Shown one piece after another: positions 15,905 through 25,138 of a stretch of 64,000 nucleotides of DNA. The number at the start of each line of letters is the position of its first letter. The first letter of the stretch is position 1. The position numbers were made by a program, and so were the translations under genes. The stretch is from positions 310,001 to 374,000 of the forward strand of contig NZ_VOEI01000002.1 of assembly GCF_007846095.1 (NCBI RefSeq), read 5' to 3'. This stretch comes from Mucilaginibacter achroorhodeus. GTDB lineage: Bacteria; Bacteroidota; Bacteroidia; Sphingobacteriales; Sphingobacteriaceae. The notes below the pieces were generated by a model. It worked only from the letters and a program-made list of their open reading frames with translations. It did not search any database and had not been told where the DNA came from.

Positions 15905-17401
15905 ATGCAAGAAACCCAAGCAACGGCTCTTAAAACAGAGAAGCCAAAGTCCCGATTTCCGAAGAGTGTACCCTACATTATTGGTAACGAAGCCGCAGAG
16001 CGTTTTAGCTTTTACGGCATGCGTTCTGTCCTCACACTATTTTTAGTTAATCAATTTTTTAATCCTACAGATAATCCCGCCTTAACCGATCAGGCTAATG
16101 CACATGCCAACAAGCTGCACCATTTATTTGTAATGGTAGCGTATGCCCTACCCTTCGTAGGCGGTATGATAGCCGACTGGTTTACCGGTAAATACAAGCT
16201 TATCTTATACGTATCTATCATTTACTGTATTGGTCACGTAATGCTGGCTACCTTTGACGGCGGCCTTACAGGCTTTGAGTTTGGCCTTTTGGTAGTAGCA
16301 ATAGGCGCAGGGGGTATCAAATCATGTGTTTCTGCTAACGTAGGCGACCAATTTGATGCTACCAACCAGGATCTGCTTTCAAAAGTGTACGGTTGGTTCT
16401 ACTTCAGTATCAATGCCGGCTCAATGTTATCCACGGTAGCCATTCCCTGGACTTATGAGCACTTTGGGCCTAAGTGGGCATTCGGTATCCCGGGTGTATT
16501 AATGGCATTGGCTACCATTATCTTTTTTGCCGGCCGCAAAATGTACGTAAAAGTACCGCCGCAGGGTGTTAACCGTAACAACCTGGTTTTTATAACCTGG
16601 TATGCCCTAACTAACCAAAGCAAACGTAAAAAAGGAGAATCCTTCCTTGATGTTTCTAAAAATAACTTTGATCCGGAACGTGTTGAAGGTATCAAAGCCG
16701 TATACCGCGTGATGACTGTATTCTTCTTTGCCCTGGCATTTTGGGCAGTTTGGGATCAGTGCTTATCTGAGTGGACCTTATATGCTGAGAAAATGGACCG
16801 CGTGATCAATCTTGGTTTCGCCAAGTTCACAATATATCCGGGGCAATTATCAACATTCAACACAGTATTTCTGCTGATGTTTATTCCATTGTTTAACTAT
16901 GTGATATATCCATGGCTTGATAAGCGCGGATTAAAAACTACGCCGTTACGCCGTTTAGGAGCAGGCTTATTTCTAACCATTTTATCATTTGTGGTTATTG
17001 GCGTAATACACACAAATTTAGATCATGGCGGCTCACCCTCTATATGGTGGCAGGTACTCGCATTCTTAATTCTTTCTGCGGCAGAGGTTTTGGTGTCTAT
17101 AACGGGTTTGGAATATGCTTATACCCACTCACCAAAATCTATGAAAAGCACAATGACGGGCATCTGGTTCCTTGTCGTTTCATTCGGCAACCTGATAACC
17201 GCAGTTGTAAATGGCCTTATAGAAGGTGGTGGCTGGTGGGCAACTACCCTTAAAGGCGCAAACTACGAGTGGTTCTTTGTGGGCTTTATCGCAATATTCC
17301 TTATCATTTTTATCATTGTATCGCCTAAGATGAAGGAGCGTAACTACATCACCAACCCTGTTGTTGATGGCGAAGTCGCAGCAAATTCCAACCAACCGTA
17401 A
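15905..17401 (+). CDS. POT-family proton-dependent oligopeptide transporter
   Basis: A 498-residue MFS protein with about 12-14 membrane helices. The ERFSFYGMRSVLTLFLVNQF segment in helix 1 is the ExxERFxYYG proton-coupling motif of POT/PTR2 transporters (Phe for the first Tyr here). The FYFSINAGSMLS segment matches the PTR2 signature. It should import di- and tripeptides with protons at the inner membrane. An insertion with charged loop residues sits near 230-260. A rho-independent terminator follows. Confidence 0.92.
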   Translation: MQETQATALKTEKPKSRFPKSVPYIIGNEAAERFSFYGMRSVLTLFLVNQFFNPTDNPALTDQANAHANKLHHLFVMVAYALPFVGGMIADWFTGKYKLILYVSIIYCIGHVMLATFDGGLTGFEFGLLVVAIGAGGIKSCVSANVGDQFDATNQDLLSKVYGWFYFSINAGSMLSTVAIPWTYEHFGPKWAFGIPGVLMALATIIFFAGRKMYVKVPPQGVNRNNLVFITWYALTNQSKRKKGESFLDVSKNNFDPERVEGIKAVYRVMTVFFFALAFWAVWDQCLSEWTLYAEKMDRVINLGFAKFTIYPGQLSTFNTVFLLMFIPLFNYVIYPWLDKRGLKTTPLRRLGAGLFLTILSFVVIGVIHTNLDHGGSPSIWWQVLAFLILSAAEVLVSITGLEYAYTHSPKSMKSTMTGIWFLVVSFGNLITAVVNGLIEGGGWWATTLKGANYEWFFVGFIAIFLIIFIIVSPKMKERNYITNPVVDGEVAANSNQP

Positions 17402-17417
17402 GTAAAAAATTTAACAC

Positions 17418-17450
17418 AAAAGCAGGGATGGGTATAATTCCCTGCTTTTA
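17418..17450 (+). terminator. Terminator after the peptide transporter
   Basis: AAAAGCAGGGA and TCCCTGCTTTT form a GC-rich stem with a short loop, ending in TTTTATG, 17 bases after the stop codon. Confidence 0.8.
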
Positions 17451-17519
17451 TGTTATGCAGGTGCATCAAAATAAATTAATTTAGCGGCCGCATTAATTTA
17501 ATACAGACAATATCTAACT

Positions 17520-18251
17520 GTGCCAGATAGTATCGTTATAATCCCCACCTATAACGAGAAGGAAAACATTGAGCGGATGATACGCAAAGTGTTTAGCCTT
17601 CCGCATGATTTTCACCTGCTCATTATTGATGACGGGTCGCCAGACGGTACAGCAAACATTGTTAAAAATCTTCAACCAGAATTTTCGGAAAGACTTTATA
17701 TCGAAGAGCGTGCCGGAAAACAGGGCCTGGGCACGGCTTATATCCACGGTTTTAAATGGGCCATTAAAAATCATTACGATTTTATCTTTGAGATGGACGC
17801 CGATTTCTCACACAATCCAGATGATCTGCTTCGCCTGCGTGATGCCTGTATTGAGGGTGCTGATGCAGCTATCGGTTCCAGATATATCAAAGGCGTTAAC
17901 GTAGTCAACTGGCCGATGAGCCGTGTACTGATGAGCTTTTTTGCATCTGTGTACGTTAGGTTTATAACCGGGATCGACATACAGGATTCAACAGCGGGCT
18001 TTATGTGCTACAAGCGCAAAGTTTTAGAAACCCTGAACCTGGATAAGATAAAATTTGTAGGGTACGCATTCCAGATAGAAATGAAGTACACAACCTTGAA
18101 ACACAATTTTAAGATTGTGGAGGTACCTATTATCTTTACCGACCGCACAGCCGGTGCATCAAAAATGTCTAAAGGCATATTCAGAGAAGCTTTCTTCGGG
18201 GTGATACAAATGAAGATCAACAGCATTTTTCGAAAGTATCCGGAGGGGTGA
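17520..18251 (+). CDS. Polyprenol monophosphomannose synthase-like family 2 glycosyltransferase
   Basis: A 243-residue GT2 enzyme. The nucleotide-binding start is IVIIPTYNEKENIERMI, with IDDGSPDGT at ~37-44 and the metal-binding DAD at 93-95 (EMDADFSHNP). GSRYIKGV and DSTAGFMCYKR follow. These match bacterial dolichol-phosphate-mannose-synthase-like proteins that move mannose from GDP-mannose to a polyprenyl phosphate. No C-terminal membrane helices are present, consistent with the soluble form. The start codon is GTG; no ATG lies in frame near the conserved strand, so GTG is well supported. RuvB follows after 153 bases. Confidence 0.88.
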   Translation: MPDSIVIIPTYNEKENIERMIRKVFSLPHDFHLLIIDDGSPDGTANIVKNLQPEFSERLYIEERAGKQGLGTAYIHGFKWAIKNHYDFIFEMDADFSHNPDDLLRLRDACIEGADAAIGSRYIKGVNVVNWPMSRVLMSFFASVYVRFITGIDIQDSTAGFMCYKRKVLETLNLDKIKFVGYAFQIEMKYTTLKHNFKIVEVPIIFTDRTAGASKMSKGIFREAFFGVIQMKINSIFRKYPEG

Positions 18252-18404
18252 TTTTGGAGGCAAAAGGTTAAAGTCAAAGTAATTAGCAGCTAGTCAACTC
18301 GTGATTAGTTAATTGAATATTGGTGCTAAAATTTGTAGTATTTTACATAGCTTTGAACTATTCATTGATAACAAACTCACTGAGCAACTAATCTCAGCAA
18401 CTGC

Positions 18405-19427
18405 ATGAACGAGCATCTTGATCCTGATGGCGAACGCCTTACTAATACTGATCGTGATATTGAAAAAGTATTACGCCCGGCTGCTTTTGAGGACTTTACC
18501 GGTCAGCATAGCATATTAGCTAACCTGAGGATATTTGTACAAGCTGCGCGCCTTCGCGGTGAGGCGCTTGATCATGTGCTTCTACATGGCCCGCCGGGAC
18601 TTGGTAAAACCACCTTATCTCATATCATTGCTAATGAAATGGGTGTAGGTATTAAGATCACATCCGGCCCTGTACTTGACAAGCCCGGCGACCTTGCCGG
18701 CTTGCTTACCAACCTGGAGACAGGCGACATCCTTTTTATTGACGAGATACACCGGTTAAGTCCGCTGGTTGAGGAATACCTATATTCAGCAATGGAGGAT
18801 TTTAAAATAGATATTATGCTCGAAAGTGGCCCAAATGCCCGCTCGGTGCAGATTTCACTTAATCCTTTTACGCTCGTTGGTGCCACTACCCGCTCGGGTC
18901 TCTTAACTGCCCCTCTACGGGCAAGGTTTGGTATAAACAGCAGGTTAGAGTATTACGACGCAAAGCTGCTTACTACAATTGTGCTGCGTTCATCGTCCAT
19001 TTTACGCACGCCAATTACTGATGAAGGCGCCTACGAAATTGCGCGCCGCAGTCGTGGTACACCTCGTATAGCAAATGCTCTGCTTCGCCGCACACGAGAT
19101 TTTGCACAGATCAAGGGAAATGGCCAGATAGATACAGATATTGCCAAATATGCGCTGAATGCGCTAAATGTTGATGAGCACGGCCTGGATGAGATGGACA
19201 ACAAAATACTCGCAACCATCATTAATAAATTTAAAGGCGGGCCGGTTGGCCTTAAAACTATAGCCACCGCCGTGGGCGAAGACGAAGGCACTATTGAGGA
19301 GGTTTATGAACCATTCCTGATACAAGAAGGTTTTCTGATGCGTACAGCACGCGGCCGCGAAGTTACCGAGAGCGCCTACCGCCATTTGGGCAAAATCAAG
19401 CCCAACAGTGCTCCTTCCCTATTCTGA
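18405..19427 (+). CDS. ruvB: Holliday junction branch migration ATPase RuvB
   Basis: A 340-residue AAA+ helicase. Walker A is GPPGLGKTT (62-70), Walker B is DEIH (113-116), sensor 1 is ATTRSG (160-165) and the arginine finger lies in RARFG. The C-terminal winged helix is intact. RuvB hexamers drive branch migration with RuvA in recombinational repair. ruvA and ruvC are not adjacent, which is common outside Proteobacteria. Length and motifs are standard. Confidence 0.97.
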   Translation: MNEHLDPDGERLTNTDRDIEKVLRPAAFEDFTGQHSILANLRIFVQAARLRGEALDHVLLHGPPGLGKTTLSHIIANEMGVGIKITSGPVLDKPGDLAGLLTNLETGDILFIDEIHRLSPLVEEYLYSAMEDFKIDIMLESGPNARSVQISLNPFTLVGATTRSGLLTAPLRARFGINSRLEYYDAKLLTTIVLRSSSILRTPITDEGAYEIARRSRGTPRIANALLRRTRDFAQIKGNGQIDTDIAKYALNALNVDEHGLDEMDNKILATIINKFKGGPVGLKTIATAVGEDEGTIEEVYEPFLIQEGFLMRTARGREVTESAYRHLGKIKPNSAPSLF

Positions 19428-19597
19428 AAGTTAATTACATCTCAAGGTTATATTGCGTTATCGTAAACAATTCTTAATCAAAAGATTATCAATACCAACC
19501 TTTTGCACATTGCGATAAAATATTAACATTTAAGCATAATAAAGTTGCTTTTATGGTTTTTATTTAATTATTTGCCCTACCAATTCTACCTGCATAA

Positions 19598-20185
19598 ATG
19601 ACTTTACTCAACGAAAAAGAGCTTCTGTTAGAGGTGGCTCGCGGAAGCGAGCATGCTTTTAGCACGCTTTTCACCGCATACAGCGGCCGTTTGGGTAATC
19701 ATATCTATCGTATAACAGAATCTATTGAACTGGCCGAAGAAGTTGTGCAGGATGTTTTCTTAAAGATCTGGCTTAACCGCGAGGCGCTTATAGGTATAGA
19801 TAGCTTTAAGAGCTATTTGTATGTGCTCTCAAAAAATCATGCGCTTAATTGTCTTCGCAAAGTTGCCAAGGAACGGATTCAACAAAAAGCACTTGAAGTT
19901 AACGCGATAGATTTAGTTTCTGAAGATAATACAGATAAGAACAGCTACTACGAATTGCTTGACAAGGCAATAGACCACTTGCCCCCCCAACAACAAAAAG
20001 TTTATCTGCTAAGCCGCCACAAGCGCCTTAAATATGATGAGATAGCTGCTCAAATGGGCTTATCTCGGGAAACTGTAAAAAAATATCTGCAAGGTGCAAC
20101 GCATTCTATCACCAGTTTTGTACAGTCATGCGGCAACATTTCCGCTGTTTTGGCGATACTTTGGACTTTTTTAGAAAATTTCTAA
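19598..20185 (+). CDS. ECF-type RNA polymerase sigma factor (FecI/PUL-associated)
   Basis: A 195-residue sigma-70 factor with region 2 (FSTLFTAYSGRLGNHIYRIT through AEEVVQDVFLKIWLNR) and region 4 (HLPPQQQKVYLLSRHKRLKY, DEIAAQMGLSRETVKKYL). A hydrophobic C-terminal tail (ISAVLAILWTFLENF) is common in the Bacteroidota members of this class. It is followed by a FecR gene and SusC/SusD genes, the standard trans-envelope signalling order, so it should direct transcription of susC and probably the GH92 unit when released by FecR. Confidence 0.94.
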   Translation: MTLLNEKELLLEVARGSEHAFSTLFTAYSGRLGNHIYRITESIELAEEVVQDVFLKIWLNREALIGIDSFKSYLYVLSKNHALNCLRKVAKERIQQKALEVNAIDLVSEDNTDKNSYYELLDKAIDHLPPQQQKVYLLSRHKRLKYDEIAAQMGLSRETVKKYLQGATHSITSFVQSCGNISAVLAILWTFLENF

Positions 20186-20274
20186 AACTCCATACCCCCT
20201 TTTTTACCCTGCTTTGTGTCTTACTTTAAAAGCGACCCCTGCTTTTAACACTACCAATTATAGAAAAACTTTTA

Positions 20275-21465
20275 ATGAGTACGTCAAGGCTTAGGTTGCA
20301 ATACCTTTTTGAGCGCCATTACAGCAAAACGGCCACGCCACAAGAGCGTGCTGAACTGTTTGCAGTAATAAACGCAAGCAACAACGATGAAGAACTGTCT
20401 GCTCTCATTAAAAAATCCTGGGATGATCTCGACGCCAGCAATGATATTTTCGGCAACGAAAAATCAGAGCGTATGCTTCAAAATGTTTTACGGGCAGAGC
20501 AAGCTACACCTGTAAAACCAATCAAAAACAAATTTAGAAAGTGGATGCCTTTGCTGGCGGCTGCCATTTTACTTATCACGGGAGTTGCGCTCTATCAGCG
20601 CGATAAATCTGTTGAGAAACCAAAACCGCTCGTTACCAAAAAGAAACAACCACTAAACGATGCGCTACCTGGTGGCAATAAAGCAATTCTCACTCTGGCT
20701 AACGGCAAAACTATTACACTTGATGATGCCGCTGATGGAACAATTGCAGAGCAGGGAAATACGCTTGTCAAAAAAACGGCTGAAGGACAGATTATCTACA
20801 ACACTGCAGCACTTGACGATGCTAACTCGCCCCCCGTACTGAACACTATAACCACCCCGCGAGGCGGGCAGTACCAGATTGCATTGCCTGATGGTACACA
20901 GGCCTGGTTAAATTCTGCATCGTCTATAACATTTCCTACGCGATTTACAGGCAACAATCGAGAGATCAGCATTACCGGTGAGGTCTATTTTGAAGTTACC
21001 AAAAACAAACATTTACCTTTCGAAGTAAAAACGCACCGGGCAACGATTGAAGTTTTGGGCACCCATTTCAACGTAATGGCTTATGACGACGAGCAGGTGA
21101 TGAAAACTACATTACTTGAGGGAGCAGTGAAAATAAGCAACGGCAACTTTACAGCGCAACTTAAGCCTGGTCAGCAAGCACAAACCACATCTAAGGGCGA
21201 TAACAAGGTCTTAAACGATGTAGATCTTGATGATGAAATAGCCTGGAAGAATGGCATTTTCCAATTCAGGGATGCTAAAATAGACGTAATACTACGCCAG
21301 GCAGCACGCTGGTACGATGTAGATATTAAATACAATCATCAAATACCTAACAAAGAATTTAACGGACGGATATCGAGAAATGTAAAGGCCTCGCAACTGC
21401 TTGAGATGCTTAAATATGCAGGCTTAGATATCAGCATTAAAGGAAACAGTATAATAGTAAACTAA
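20275..21465 (+). CDS. FecR family anti-sigma factor
   Basis: A 396-residue membrane-anchored regulator. The cytoplasmic N-terminal part (1-88) binds the sigma factor, a membrane helix runs ~90-107 (WMPLLAAAILLITGVALY), and the periplasmic FecR domain follows (TPRGGQYQIALPDGTQAWLN, then VYFEVTKNKHLPFEV). A DUF4974/STN-like C-terminus (NGRISRNVKASQLLEMLKY) completes it. It should receive the signal from the STN domain of the downstream SusC. It lies 89 bases after the sigma gene and in the same transcriptional direction. Confidence 0.94.
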   Translation: MSTSRLRLQYLFERHYSKTATPQERAELFAVINASNNDEELSALIKKSWDDLDASNDIFGNEKSERMLQNVLRAEQATPVKPIKNKFRKWMPLLAAAILLITGVALYQRDKSVEKPKPLVTKKKQPLNDALPGGNKAILTLANGKTITLDDAADGTIAEQGNTLVKKTAEGQIIYNTAALDDANSPPVLNTITTPRGGQYQIALPDGTQAWLNSASSITFPTRFTGNNREISITGEVYFEVTKNKHLPFEVKTHRATIEVLGTHFNVMAYDDEQVMKTTLLEGAVKISNGNFTAQLKPGQQAQTTSKGDNKVLNDVDLDDEIAWKNGIFQFRDAKIDVILRQAARWYDVDIKYNHQIPNKEFNGRISRNVKASQLLEMLKYAGLDISIKGNSIIVN

Positions 21466-21586
21466 GCGCAAAAAAATCTTTTATAAATCAACAAAACCAA
21501 CAAACAAATTATGATGCAAAAAATACCACCCTCAAGTTAAAATTAAAGGGATACCCGCTGGCCGCTAAAGGTTGGCTATAAAAAAA

Positions 21587-21614
21587 CCGGAAAGTGTTTC
21601 GACCCACTTCCCGG
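21587..21614 (+). promoter_or_regulatory. Hairpin in the susC leader
   Basis: CCGGAAAGTG and CACTTCCCGG pair over ten positions with one mismatch around an eight-base loop. No T-tract follows, so it is not an ordinary terminator. It lies 74 bases upstream of the SusC start, after a nine-codon mini-ORF (21511-21540). A role in mRNA stability or translation of susC is plausible but unproven. Confidence 0.5.
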
Positions 21615-21687
21615 CATAACGCCTGGGTTCCCACCACATCGCAATCGACGAATTGAAACTTTATGTTTAACCCAAACACACAAACTT

Positions 21688-24600
21688 ATGAATTTTAATT
21701 CTAAGGCCATGCCTTCGGCGTGGTCTAAACTGTCCAAAGTACTATTGGTCATGAAACTAACTGCAATTTTAATAATCGCAGCCCTCACCAACGTAACCGC
21801 AAAAACTGTTGCACAAACAGTTTCTTTGCGTCAAAAAAACGCGTCGGTTGAGAAGATCCTCCGTTTGATTGAGAAGCAAACAGGATACCACTTTATGTAT
21901 GATAAGAAAGATGTTGCACAAGCAGGTAACATTAATATCGACGTAGAGCAGGTAAGCATAGATCAGGCGCTTACCAAAGCGTTTGCTAATCAACCGCTTA
22001 CGTATAAAATTTTCCAGGAAACAATCGTAGTAAAAAAACGCGACGATGCTACTCCCGATGCAGAGATCAAAGCAGTTGACATCAACGGTACCGTTAGCGA
22101 TGCAAAAGGCCCCCTGCCCGGCGTTAACGTTAAACTTAAAGGTACTGATGTTGGCACCACTACTGATGCTAATGGTAAATTTAAACTTAATGTACCTGAT
22201 GCTAATGGCACATTAATATTCAGCTTTTTAGGATACACCACGCAGGAAGTTCCTATTGCCGGTAAAACAGTTGTTAACGTTACGCTTGCAGAAGAGTCAA
22301 AGGCCTTGAACGAGGTTGTAGTGGTTGGTTACGGTACTCAAAAACGCGTAGACCTAACCGGTTCTGTAGGTAGTGTGAACTCAAAAGCCTTACAAGAGCG
22401 CCCGCAAACCAATCTTGAGCAAGAGCTGGCCGGTAAAATTGCCGGTGTTAACGTATCACAAAACTCAGGTGAGCCCGGTGGTAATACCCGTATCCGCATC
22501 CGCGGTTACAGCTCTATCAACACCAGTACCGATCCGCTTTATGTTGTAGACGGTATCATCTGGACAGAGGGTGGTAACTCCATCAACCCTAATGACGTGG
22601 CTTCTATCGATGTACTAAAAGATGCATCATCAACTGCTATTTACGGTACCCGTGGTGCAAACGGTGTAATTTTGATCACCACCAAACGTGGTGCAAAAAA
22701 TCGCCCAAGTACTGTTAGCTATGATGGCTATGTGAGCGTTGGCCATATTGCCAAAAAACTTGATGTGTTAAACGCAAAAGAGTTTTTAGCCCTTGAGGAT
22801 AAAGCTTATGCAAACATAAAAAAGTACGACCCGCAAGGTTGGGCTGATGGTAAATATGTTGACCAGGATCCTGTTAAACTACGTACACCATTAATAGGCA
22901 AATTATTTGACGCCAATCTTAACCCGCTTTATGATGTTGACTGGCAGGATGCGGTAACACGCAACGCAGTTAGTCAAAACCATAACGTATCGGTAACCGG
23001 TGGTTCTGAGAACATCAATTATGGTTTATTCTTAAACTATGCAGATGATGAGGGTATCATTCTTAATAGTTATTTAAAACGCTACAACGCCCGTTTAACT
23101 GTTGATAACCAGGTAAAACCATGGTTGAAAATCGGGGCTACATTAAACTACAACTCGCAAGATCAGCGTTCTGCAAGCTACGGCCAGGGTGGTAACAATA
23201 TCCCTCGTATGTTGGTTGAAATGATCCCTATCATCCCTATCAAATACCCTGATGGTACCTATGGTAAACGCACAGACTATCCTAACATGGAAGGCGGCGA
23301 CAACCCTGTTGCACAGGCAAATGAGATACAGGAGCTTGCCCGTGTGCGTGTGTTTAGCGGTAATGGTTATGCTAACATAAACCTTTTCAAAGGTTTAGAG
23401 TTCCGTTCCGTATTAGGTGTAACTACCGCGGCTAATTACATACCGCGCTTTTCAAGCGGATTAGTAGGTGGCCCAACTGCAGATCAAAAATACAGTTCCG
23501 CATCTATAGATGAGTATAACCGTACATTCTGGCAATGGCAAAACTACTTTACTTACAACAAAACGTTCAATAAGATCCATTCGTTAAACGTTGTGGTAGG
23601 TACAGAGCAACAAAACTTCCAGCAGCTAAGATTAAACGGTGCTACATCAGGTTTATCTGATAACTATTACCAGTTTTATAACCTTGGTGCAGGTGCAATA
23701 CCAGCGGTACCAATTTCAGACTACACAGCATGGCAGATGCAATCATTCTATGGCAGGATCAACTATAACCTGATGGAGAAATACCTGTTCACCTTAACCG
23801 GCCGTGCAGATGGTACATCAAGGGTTGCAGCAAACAAAAAATATGGTTTCTTCCCTTCTGCCGCATTTGCATGGAGAGTATCGCAGGAAGATTTCATGCA
23901 GGATGTTAAGGCTATATCTGATCTTAAGTTCCGTTTAAGCTACGGTGTTACAGGTAACTCTGAAATTGGCCAGTATGGTTCACTTGCACGTATCAATACC
24001 AGCAACTATGTAATTGGTGGTGCACAAGCTATTGGTACAACATTGACCAGTATCGGCAACCCGCTTTTAACCTGGGAAAAAACAAACGAATATAACATCG
24101 GTGTATCATTCGGATTATTTAACAACCGCGTAACAGTTGATGCTGACGCATATTTGAAGAAAACACAGGCTTTATTATTAAATACGCCACTACCAGAGAC
24201 CAGCGGTTTCCAAAACGTACTTAAGAACAATGGTAAACTGGAAAATAAGGGTTTGGAGTTATCTATTAACAGCCAGAACATCAAATCAAATGATTTCAGC
24301 TGGACAACCTCATTCAATATCTCTTTCTTAAAGAACAAGATCATTCAATTGGGCGAGTCAAATGATGATATCTTCCTTGACCCTACTTTCTTATCACAAT
24401 TTAACCTGATGCGTGTAGGCCAGCCTGCAGGTAGCTTCTACGGTTACAAAGTTTTAGGTACATGGGGCACAGCAGAAGCAGCTCAGGCAGCTTCTTACGG
24501 TTTGCTTCCGGGCGATTTGAAAATACAGGACACTAACGGTGATGGTAAAGTGACCTCTGCTGATAAAGTTATCTTGGGTAAATCTATCCCTGATGGCTAC

Positions 24601-25116
24601 GGTACCTTAACCAACAACTTTGCCTACAAAAACTTTGATCTTGGCATTGAGTTACAGTTTAACTACGGTAACCAGATCATGAACCTGACCAAACACTCAG
24701 GCCAGGACCGTACCGGCCAGGCTAACAGCTATGCAACAGTATTGAATGCATGGACACCGGAGAATCAAAACACAGACATCGCCGAAACAAGGCCGGCTTA
24801 CGTACGCTACCAAACCGAGATCTACTCAACCAAGGTAGAGAGCGGCAATTTCATCCGTGGCCGTGCGGTAACCTTAGGATATACTTTCGGAAAATCAGTT
24901 TTAGATAAAATAAAACTCACCAGGTTAAGAGTATACGCACAGGCGCAAAACCTGTTTGTAATTACCAAGTACACCGGTTACGACCCAGAGGTATCAACCT
25001 ATAACGGTAATGCCAACTTTAACCAGGGTGCATCAAGTAACTTTACTCAAAACATCCAGTTTTACGATTATCCAAAACCGAGAACATTTATCCTTGGTGT
25101 AAATGCAAGCTTTTAA
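21688..25116 (+). CDS. SusC/RagA family TonB-linked outer membrane transporter with STN domain
   Basis: A 1142-residue receptor. After an extended signal region (residues 1-43) comes a secretin/TonB short N-terminal domain (~50-110), a CarboxypepD_reg-like domain (~128-200), the NEVVVVGYGTQKR linker, a plug domain and a 22-strand barrel ending in the aromatic terminus VNASF. It imports glycans across the outer membrane with energy from TonB. The STN domain marks it as a signalling receptor that touches FecR. SusD follows after 22 bases. The locus's GH92 enzyme suggests mannose-containing substrates; the actual ligand is not shown by sequence. Confidence 0.96.
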   Translation: MNFNSKAMPSAWSKLSKVLLVMKLTAILIIAALTNVTAKTVAQTVSLRQKNASVEKILRLIEKQTGYHFMYDKKDVAQAGNINIDVEQVSIDQALTKAFANQPLTYKIFQETIVVKKRDDATPDAEIKAVDINGTVSDAKGPLPGVNVKLKGTDVGTTTDANGKFKLNVPDANGTLIFSFLGYTTQEVPIAGKTVVNVTLAEESKALNEVVVVGYGTQKRVDLTGSVGSVNSKALQERPQTNLEQELAGKIAGVNVSQNSGEPGGNTRIRIRGYSSINTSTDPLYVVDGIIWTEGGNSINPNDVASIDVLKDASSTAIYGTRGANGVILITTKRGAKNRPSTVSYDGYVSVGHIAKKLDVLNAKEFLALEDKAYANIKKYDPQGWADGKYVDQDPVKLRTPLIGKLFDANLNPLYDVDWQDAVTRNAVSQNHNVSVTGGSENINYGLFLNYADDEGIILNSYLKRYNARLTVDNQVKPWLKIGATLNYNSQDQRSASYGQGGNNIPRMLVEMIPIIPIKYPDGTYGKRTDYPNMEGGDNPVAQANEIQELARVRVFSGNGYANINLFKGLEFRSVLGVTTAANYIPRFSSGLVGGPTADQKYSSASIDEYNRTFWQWQNYFTYNKTFNKIHSLNVVVGTEQQNFQQLRLNGATSGLSDNYYQFYNLGAGAIPAVPISDYTAWQMQSFYGRINYNLMEKYLFTLTGRADGTSRVAANKKYGFFPSAAFAWRVSQEDFMQDVKAISDLKFRLSYGVTGNSEIGQYGSLARINTSNYVIGGAQAIGTTLTSIGNPLLTWEKTNEYNIGVSFGLFNNRVTVDADAYLKKTQALLLNTPLPETSGFQNVLKNNGKLENKGLELSINSQNIKSNDFSWTTSFNISFLKNKIIQLGESNDDIFLDPTFLSQFNLMRVGQPAGSFYGYKVLGTWGTAEAAQAASYGLLPGDLKIQDTNGDGKVTSADKVILGKSIPDGYGTLTNNFAYKNFDLGIELQFNYGNQIMNLTKHSGQDRTGQANSYATVLNAWTPENQNTDIAETRPAYVRYQTEIYSTKVESGNFIRGRAVTLGYTFGKSVLDKIKLTRLRVYAQAQNLFVITKYTGYDPEVSTYNGNANFNQGASSNFTQNIQFYDYPKPRTFILGVNASF

Positions 25117-25138
25117 TTAAATCAAATCTATATCGATC

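Noticed and set aside
21587..21614. Intrinsic terminator between fecR and susC
   Set aside because: The hairpin has no T-tract after it, so it is more likely a leader structure.
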